Source: Diadema setosum (lineage: Eukaryota > Echinodermata > Echinoidea > Diadematoida > Diadematidae). From it: a stretch of DNA of 64,000 bases. Location: the NCBI GenBank assembly GCA_033980235.1, contig CM067065.1:27454155-27518154 (forward strand), written 5' to 3'. Position 1 is the stretch's first letter, and every line of letters begins with the position of its first letter. Positions 58,716-64,000 of the stretch are shown piece after piece. The position numbers and the translations under genes are program-made. The notes under the pieces were generated by a model, which made no database searches, had not been told where the DNA came from, and worked only from the letters and a program-made list of their open reading frames with translations.

Positions 58716-59201
58716 ACAGGGGCTTACACGAGTACGGTGTTCGCATACAACGCACTGTGCTCTGCATGTATTGGTTCCTTGCCATTATTGCTCGTTGAAA
58801 TATCATACTGCTCTTCACAAATATGTCTCATTTCAATTGACCTCCTCATGATTTTGTTAGGATTTTTTTTTTGTCCATACGCTTTCCAAAAGCTGAACCT
58901 AATAAAATGTCCTATACAAGTACTATTCTTACGAATACAGTTTGAATTCATTTTTCTTAAATTTTTACCTTAATTTGTTTGTTTTCAAGCACGGAATTCT
59001 ATTTAATTCCCTGATATCTCTACATTATTCAACCAGCCTTGAAACACGCATTGTCACTCAATTTGATTATCTGAAACAAGTACTAACCAGTGCATTACAC
59101 TACATTTGGTATGAAGGTACAAGATTGACATTGCTTGAAGTAGTGTAATATGAAGAAACGTACAATAATTATATAAAGATGCAACTTCTGTGGAAATGGC
59201 T
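58716..59201. other. Non-coding DNA (copy B)
   Basis: Collinear with A 18716-19178 and 22814-22837, showing the empty site of the 3.6 kb foldback at about 59179. No gene. Confidence 0.6.
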
Positions 59202-59209
59202 GTTTATTT

Positions 59210-59481
59210 GGTTACAGCTCGTTATTCCGAATGTTCGCTATTCCGAAGGCTCTTTATTCTTAAGATTCATTATTCCGAAGATTCATTGTTCCGAATTTCA
59301 TTTTCGGATTAACCAATCTTCAGAGTAGCGAACCTGCGGAATACCGCCACAAATTTTCGGATTAACGAACCTCTAGGTATAGGGAATTTGCGTGTTTCGG
59401 ATTAACGACCTTTCGGAATAACGAACCTTCGGAATAGCGAACCTTCGGAATAGCGAACCTTCGGAATAACGAACAGCACCC
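59210..59481. mobile_element. TTCGGAATAACGAA MITE (272 bp), copy B only
   Basis: The target GTTTATTT is duplicated on both sides (59202-59209, 59482-59489); copy A has one copy near 22841. Ends GGTTACAGCTCGTTATTCCG and ...CGGAATAACGAACAGCACCC are imperfect inverted repeats. The interior is a run of ~15-bp 'ttcggaata(a/g)cgaacc' units. An 8-bp duplication fits hAT- or P-type elements. Non-autonomous. Confidence 0.87.
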
Positions 59482-59489
59482 GTTTATTT

Positions 59490-60950
59490 CGTGTACTGAT
59501 ATAAGTCTCATGGTGTATTGGTGGGATTTTTTTGATCATCTAACAAATTAGGATCTTTTCACCATAAAGATGTTATCTGCCAACTTTGGTGGAAATCCGT
59601 CTCAAGTTTTTAAGAAGGTGAAGAAAAAGCAGAAAATCCTACTCCTCCGGCCATACCTCCTCCATTAGGACACCTCTTTATCCACCATAATCAAACATTC
59701 AATAATTATTATTTCAGTCATTAATGTCTTTAAATCACTTATTTTTTTCAGTTCGAGAGAATAAGATACAAAAAAATACAGTGCTTATGGACACTAAGGG
59801 TTCAAACCCCCCCCCCTCCTGCCGTCGGTGGTGGTGGTGGAGGGGGGTTAACAAATTAAGAGCACATCACTATAATGATGATATCTGCCAAGTTTGAGGA
59901 AAATCCATAATACACTTTTTTTTCGACAAGATTCATAAATTGTTTATAATCCCCCTCTTTCGTCCCTCCCCATCCCGATCACGGTACCCCTGGCGCCGTC
60001 CCAATCGAACATAACATTTTAGTCATTAAAGGGACTGTACAGTACTGGTTGAGGTAGGGATTCATGTTTTGAACATTCCTAAATGAGATGATGAAAAGCC
60101 TCATGATATATGAAAGAGCATGTAATTTTAAGAAGGGTTCAACGTTTATTTGATGAAAATTGGTTTTCAAATGGCTGAGATACCCCAAAAAGTGCAAGTA
60201 ATAAAAGGCGACATGCCCCAATTTTATTAGTATCTCTTTGTTTCACCTTGTTTTTGGATATCTCAGCCATTTCAAAACCGATTTTCATCGAATAAACTTT
60301 TGATACCCCTCAGAACTGCATGCTCTTTGACATCTCATAGAGTGGTTTCTGAATATCTCAAAAATGTTAAAAGCTAAATCTTCACCTCGACCAGAACTGT
60401 ACACACCCTTTAATGTCTTTATGAAACTTTTTTACCTCTGTATGTTATTTTGGGGTCGACAGAACAATATTAAAAACAAATCCAGACTTTTGAGTGTTGG
60501 GAAAGTTAGATTTCAACTCCTCTCCCCCCTCCTCCCCCCCCCCCCCCATTCCGATGAGGTGGGGGAGGGGGATGGAGGGGGGGGGGAGGGGGCTCATTTT
60601 AAAAACTTAAGAGCATAATACCTCAAAGATCATGTCTGCCAAGTTTGGTGGAAATCCGTCATTGATTTTTGTTTGTTTTTTTTTCAAGGAGATGAAAGAA
60701 AACAGTAGAAAATCCCTCTCCTCCCCCTTACTGGCGTTACCCCTGATCAGGACACGACGGGATCCGCCATAAAGAAACATGAAATTTCAGTCAGTAATGT
60801 CTTCATAGCAGTAACTTACCTCTATACTTTTCGATTTAACGGAAGAAGATAAGAAAAAAGGTTTCAACTCCTTCCTCCATCCTTTCTTCGCCGGGGAGGG
60901 GGACTCATTCAAAGAAATACGATTATATCACCATAAAGACGTTGTCTGCC
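59490..60950 (-). repeat. Second G/C-tract array (copy B)
   Basis: Counterpart of 22890-24940, without the 1 kb element of copy A and with the TTAA MITE at 60030. Confidence 0.8.
60030..60410. mobile_element. TTAA-flanked MITE (381 bp), copy B only
   Basis: Ends AGGGACTGTACAGTACTGG and ...CCAGAACTGTACACACCCT. TTAA on both sides (60026-60029, 60411-60414); single TTAA in copy A at 23384-23387. Also carries inverted inner segments with 'atggctgagat' and 'atctcagccat'. piggyBac-type by target; a different family from 16538-17102. Confidence 0.9.
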
Positions 60951-61059
60951 AAGTTTGTTGGGTTTACAGAAAGTATGAAAGCGGTAATGGTCCATGAGCA
61001 ATTTTATTAAACATCGAGTTATTGTACATACCGCTTGAGACACATTATTGTGAAATTTC

Positions 61060-62258
61060 GCGCCAGCGTTTTTATATTTCCTGACAACTTTTTTTTTTTT
61101 CTTTTTTAACATTTTTACATTTCCCGGCCAGACATTTTTAATTTCCCGGCGTTTTTACAAATTCAGTGATTCATTCATTTTTCTTCTCATTTATGAGCAT
61201 TACAACGGAAATCAGACACGTTCTTTTACCGTGTGAACGATGTGCAGAAAACAAACAATATACATGGTGATAACACAGTAATTACATCTTTTGATAACTG
61301 GTCAAAATCGAAATTGAAACAGGGTTGATCAAAGAGAAGTATAACGGGACCTCTATGAAAGCAAGCTTGTTTCAAACTTTCAAACTGTCAAACTTTATTT
61401 TCACTTTTTTTTTCCAACAGAGTGTACAAGAAACAATATTATGAGTTTGACATGGGAGTAACAATATTACATAACCAGACAGGATTAACGACATGTTCAT
61501 GTCTACATGATCAGTACAAAAAAGATACACACATTCTACTTACACTCTGCGAAAAAAAAAAGTGGAGGTACCCACTCAAAATACCAGCCTTGTATCATGT
61601 GGGTACCTCTGAGGGAAAGGGGAAATAAGGGGGTGAAAAGCTTACAGCTACAAAGAGTGCGGGAAAGTGGGAAAGTCGGGAATAGAGAGAAAGAGGAAAC
61701 AAACAAAAAAAAAAACAGGGGAAAGAGGGAGATAGAGAGAGAGAGAGGGAGAGAAAGAAAGAAAATCCTAAATAATTTTGATGCAATCACCAAGGGCGAA
61801 AGCCCACAGAGACAATCAGCCAAGCGTCTTCGAAAGTAATACATTGTCGAGGTGCTTTCCAGCGGAAGAGTTTGTAACTGTGGGGACGAGAGCACGTATG
61901 GAATATTAGCACACAGTAAAAGAGAATTATCTATGCTTCAAGAGAACGCAGCCTATAGTGAAAGAAGATAAGACAATGACGTGCTTACAAAATTAAATTC
62001 ATTCGATTACATTATAAAACTTCAAAAGAAACATTTTTAGTCTCTTTTTAAAAGAATTCAATGAAGGTGCCACTAAGCACCAATCTTGGGGGAAAGAAAA
62101 CACGGAATATAATTTTGATGCACTTTGAGCTCATTCTGGCCCACTGTGCAGCGTTTGCCTCTTTACAGACTGTCTGATTTATTCTTTTGATACATATTAT
62201 TATTATCTGTTTGTAAGATTTTTGTTTTAATTGTTTGCATTTGTCTCTTTGTCCATAG
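61060..62258. other. Short CCGGG minisatellite, antisense LINE tail and intron before exon II (copy B)
   Basis: Counterpart of 25020-26238: minisatellite to 61165, plain DNA, antisense retroposon 3' end with GTTTGAAA-type tail (61375-61890), then intron with acceptor GTCCATAG. The long frames over 61507-61839 read through the GA tract and are not genes. Confidence 0.6.
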
Positions 62259-62441
62259 ATTCAAAATCTCGAGTTGTCTGTTGGAAGTTTGAATGACAGT
62301 CCTCAAGACCTATCGTCAATATGGGGGAACTTGACCCAATGGGTATTCACTATGCCAAGTCTTTCGAGCTTCAGTATGACATGTCCCTACCTGGACGGTG
62401 ATTTCTTTTCAAAAGCCGTTGTCACAGCATCATCTTGTGAG
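62259..62441 (+). CDS. Leucine-rich-repeat exon II, copy B (internal exon, partial gene)
   Basis: The sequence is identical to 26239-26421 over all 183 bases, with the same acceptor GTCCATAG and donor GAG|GTATTA. It encodes IQNLELSVG ... DLSSIWGNLTQWVFTMPS ... YLDGDFFSKAVVTASSCE in phase 0. Complete identity contrasts with the 4.4% divergence of exon I in the same two duplicons, and with small differences in the introns around it (for example at 62465-62475). This suggests purifying selection, recent conversion, or a conserved position in the LRR array. As with the other exons, the protein family (NLR-type LRR) is inferred from leucine pattern only. Confidence 0.72.
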
Positions 62442-62469
62442 GTATTACATGAGCCACTGGGACTGTATA

Positions 62470-63174
62470 TATGACCGTGCATCACAAAACGTACGAAAAG
62501 TCGCCCACACTGATTTTTTTTTTTTTTTTTTTTTTTTGTGAGATCTGAAAATAGGTGAAATGGGTCAACCTGTCAAATCTTGACTTTTTTCAAATTTTCT
62601 GAAAGAGCAAGCTTTTTCTTTCTACATTATGCTAAAATTTGAGATCAAAATGAACAGGAAAGTGTGTTTTTTAGCAGTTTATCTCGAACACTTTCTAATA
62701 CACTTTTAGTGTCCCCTTTTCATCTAAAAAAACACCCCTGTACACACTCTTCACTCGCAATACTAATGACTTTAAAAAAGATAAAACTACTGGTTAGAAA
62801 GTTTGCATCAGTCATTGGGAGAATGTACAAAGAAAGCATGTAAACCTAATTTCAGCTTTGTATGTGATAATCCCTTCATTATTGTTACTCCGTTGGATTA
62901 CATCCTGTTTTTCCCCATTCATCGAAGAGCATGTGGTTAAGGTTCAGGGCTTGAGAAGACCATGTGCTTCAAAGCCTCTTTTCTGAGTTCACACTTTTTT
63001 TTCTGAGTGTGTGCTTTCTTTCCAATATCTTAATAGGTAAGGAGAGTCTATTAATTGATACGAGTTATACATCATTTTAAAGGTTAAATTCCGCTCTTTC
63101 AGAATCTGCTCTGAACCATACATTCATGTCCGACAATTTTTTCTTTTTTTTCGGTTTTGTGATGCAGGGTCACA
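62470..63174. mobile_element. TGTGACCGTGCA MITE (copy B locus next to exon II)
   Basis: Counterpart of 26447-27157 but with an intact 5' tip (tatgaccgtgcatcacaaaa) and 3' tip ggtcaca. It therefore predates the duplication. Confidence 0.83.
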
Positions 63175-63308
63175 TTATGATTTACATATGGCTGCTATAA
63201 ATTTCCGGTCTGGATTAGTGTTTAATACTTTGTATTGGTTTCTTTTGGTTGATTCTAGAGACATTTTCAGAATAGAATAGAATAGAATAGAGTTATTTTT
63301 TGACAACT

Positions 63309-63552
63309 GAAGAGTTTGTTTGCAAAAACCGATAAGTCCACATTTGCCAAATGGAGATATTTGCAATTAAAGGTCAAGAAAAATAAAGAGAATAATAACA
63401 AAATGTTTATTCTTTTGACCATAACTTCAAAATTGTACCTTTGTAGTGACCAATCTATCATTTACAAGGTATTATTTTATACTTTATGACAAAGACCGTA
63501 CTTAAAAATCTTCAAAAAAATGGACTTATTGGTTTTTGCGAACAAACTCTTC
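63309..63552. mobile_element. GAAGAGTTTGTTTGC MITE (copy B)
   Basis: Counterpart of 27294-27534, flanked by AACT (63305-63308, 63553-63556). Confidence 0.85.
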
Positions 63553-63556
63553 AACT

Positions 63557-64000
63557 GATTCATAATGTTCTATGTGATATTTATTGAGTGTAGTTAATCT
63601 TATGCAGATCGGTCTAAGTCTGTTGCCACATACCATTTCGTTATTGTTGTTGTTAAGCTGTTATACTCATCATTAAGGACTGCAAGTTCTGAGGACAAGA
63701 ATGAATGCGTTAAAAATGTAAAATGCTGCTTTAAAGAATAACTGTACTGTCATCGTATGCAGACATAGTTTTAATGCAGAGGCAGTTGTAAAAATGTTAA
63801 AACTCTCATTGTCGATGCAACCGTGTTTCACACTGATACATAGAATTATTGTAGCTGTAATAAGGTGGATGATAAACCCTTTTTGCGTAATTATGTCTTC
63901 TACTTGTGGCCCTCGAAAGGTTCTTGGACATCAGATTTTTTCAGCTTTATGATATGTTATTTCTGTTTGTTGTTGTTGTTGCTGATTGTTTTTGGCCTTT
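63557..64000. other. Intron after exon II (copy B), runs off the window
   Basis: Collinear with A 27539-28011. No feature beyond short TTG repeats. Confidence 0.6.

Larger units (their letters stand above)
31643..64000 (+). repeat. Segmental duplicon, copy B (incomplete at right)
   Basis: This is the direct repeat of copy A. It lacks the A inserts at 3060-4307, 6796-7489, 12167-14119, 16538-17102, 19179-22813 and 23409-24425. It gains the LINE complex 35118-46354 and inserts at 49832, 56525, 59210 and 60030. It stops at the window end before reaching the equivalent of exon III (A 28493-28630). Confidence 0.93.

Overview
The window is non-coding-rich eukaryotic DNA from an animal, most likely a marine invertebrate deuterostome. 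Small phase-0 exons sit behind polypyrimidine/AG acceptors and GT donors. The rest is AT-rich intron-like DNA packed with MITEs, palindromes, microsatellites and a degenerate CR1/Rex1-like LINE. The LRR exons recall NLR-type leucine-rich-repeat arrays expanded in echinoderms and cephalochordates. That placement is inference; no species can be named. No bacterial or viral gene organisation, tRNA, rRNA or CRISPR array was recognised.

Layout: the window is two head-to-tail copies of a ~31.6 kb unit. Copy A runs 1-31642. Copy B starts at 31643 and runs off the end at the equivalent of about A 28011. Wherever single-copy stretches align they are nearly identical, but the copies differ by about 16 structural events, mostly transposon insertions present in one copy only. 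These filled/empty site pairs define element ends and target-site duplications (TSDs) directly. The same pattern could arise from two divergent haplotypes wrongly joined in tandem by an assembler.

Coding content: five short exons on the + strand encode related leucine-rich-repeat segments ending in ...YLDG(D/N)xF...SSC(Q/E). They are exon I (1671-1853; copy 33318-33500), exon II (26239-26421; copy 62259-62441) and exon III (28493-28630; its copy would lie past the window). Each is a whole number of codons and has the same phase at both ends, so any can be added or skipped without breaking frame. They look like cassettes of one LRR gene whose start and end lie outside. Exon I differs between copies at 8 sites, 7 of them amino-acid replacing, inside nearly identical introns. 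Exon II is identical in both copies.

Repeat architecture: within each unit, 2.0-18.7 kb (A) is bracketed by inverted composite arms: a CCGGG/TTTGTAAAAACG minisatellite, 250-360 bp G/C-tract units, a GCGCC element and a GGCCGCGG minisatellite. Copy A alone carries a nested palindromic element (3060-4307), a probable solo LTR (6796-7489), a ~2 kb insert with five ~165 bp repeats (12167-14119), a TTAA-flanked MITE (16538-17102), a 3.6 kb foldback element (19179-22813) and a CGTCCGTC/TCAAAGGTCA element (23409-24425). Copy B alone carries a broken LINE (35118-46354) that itself holds nested transposons and an inverted duplication, plus four smaller inserts (49832, 56525, 59210, 60030) and a local 728 bp tandem duplication.
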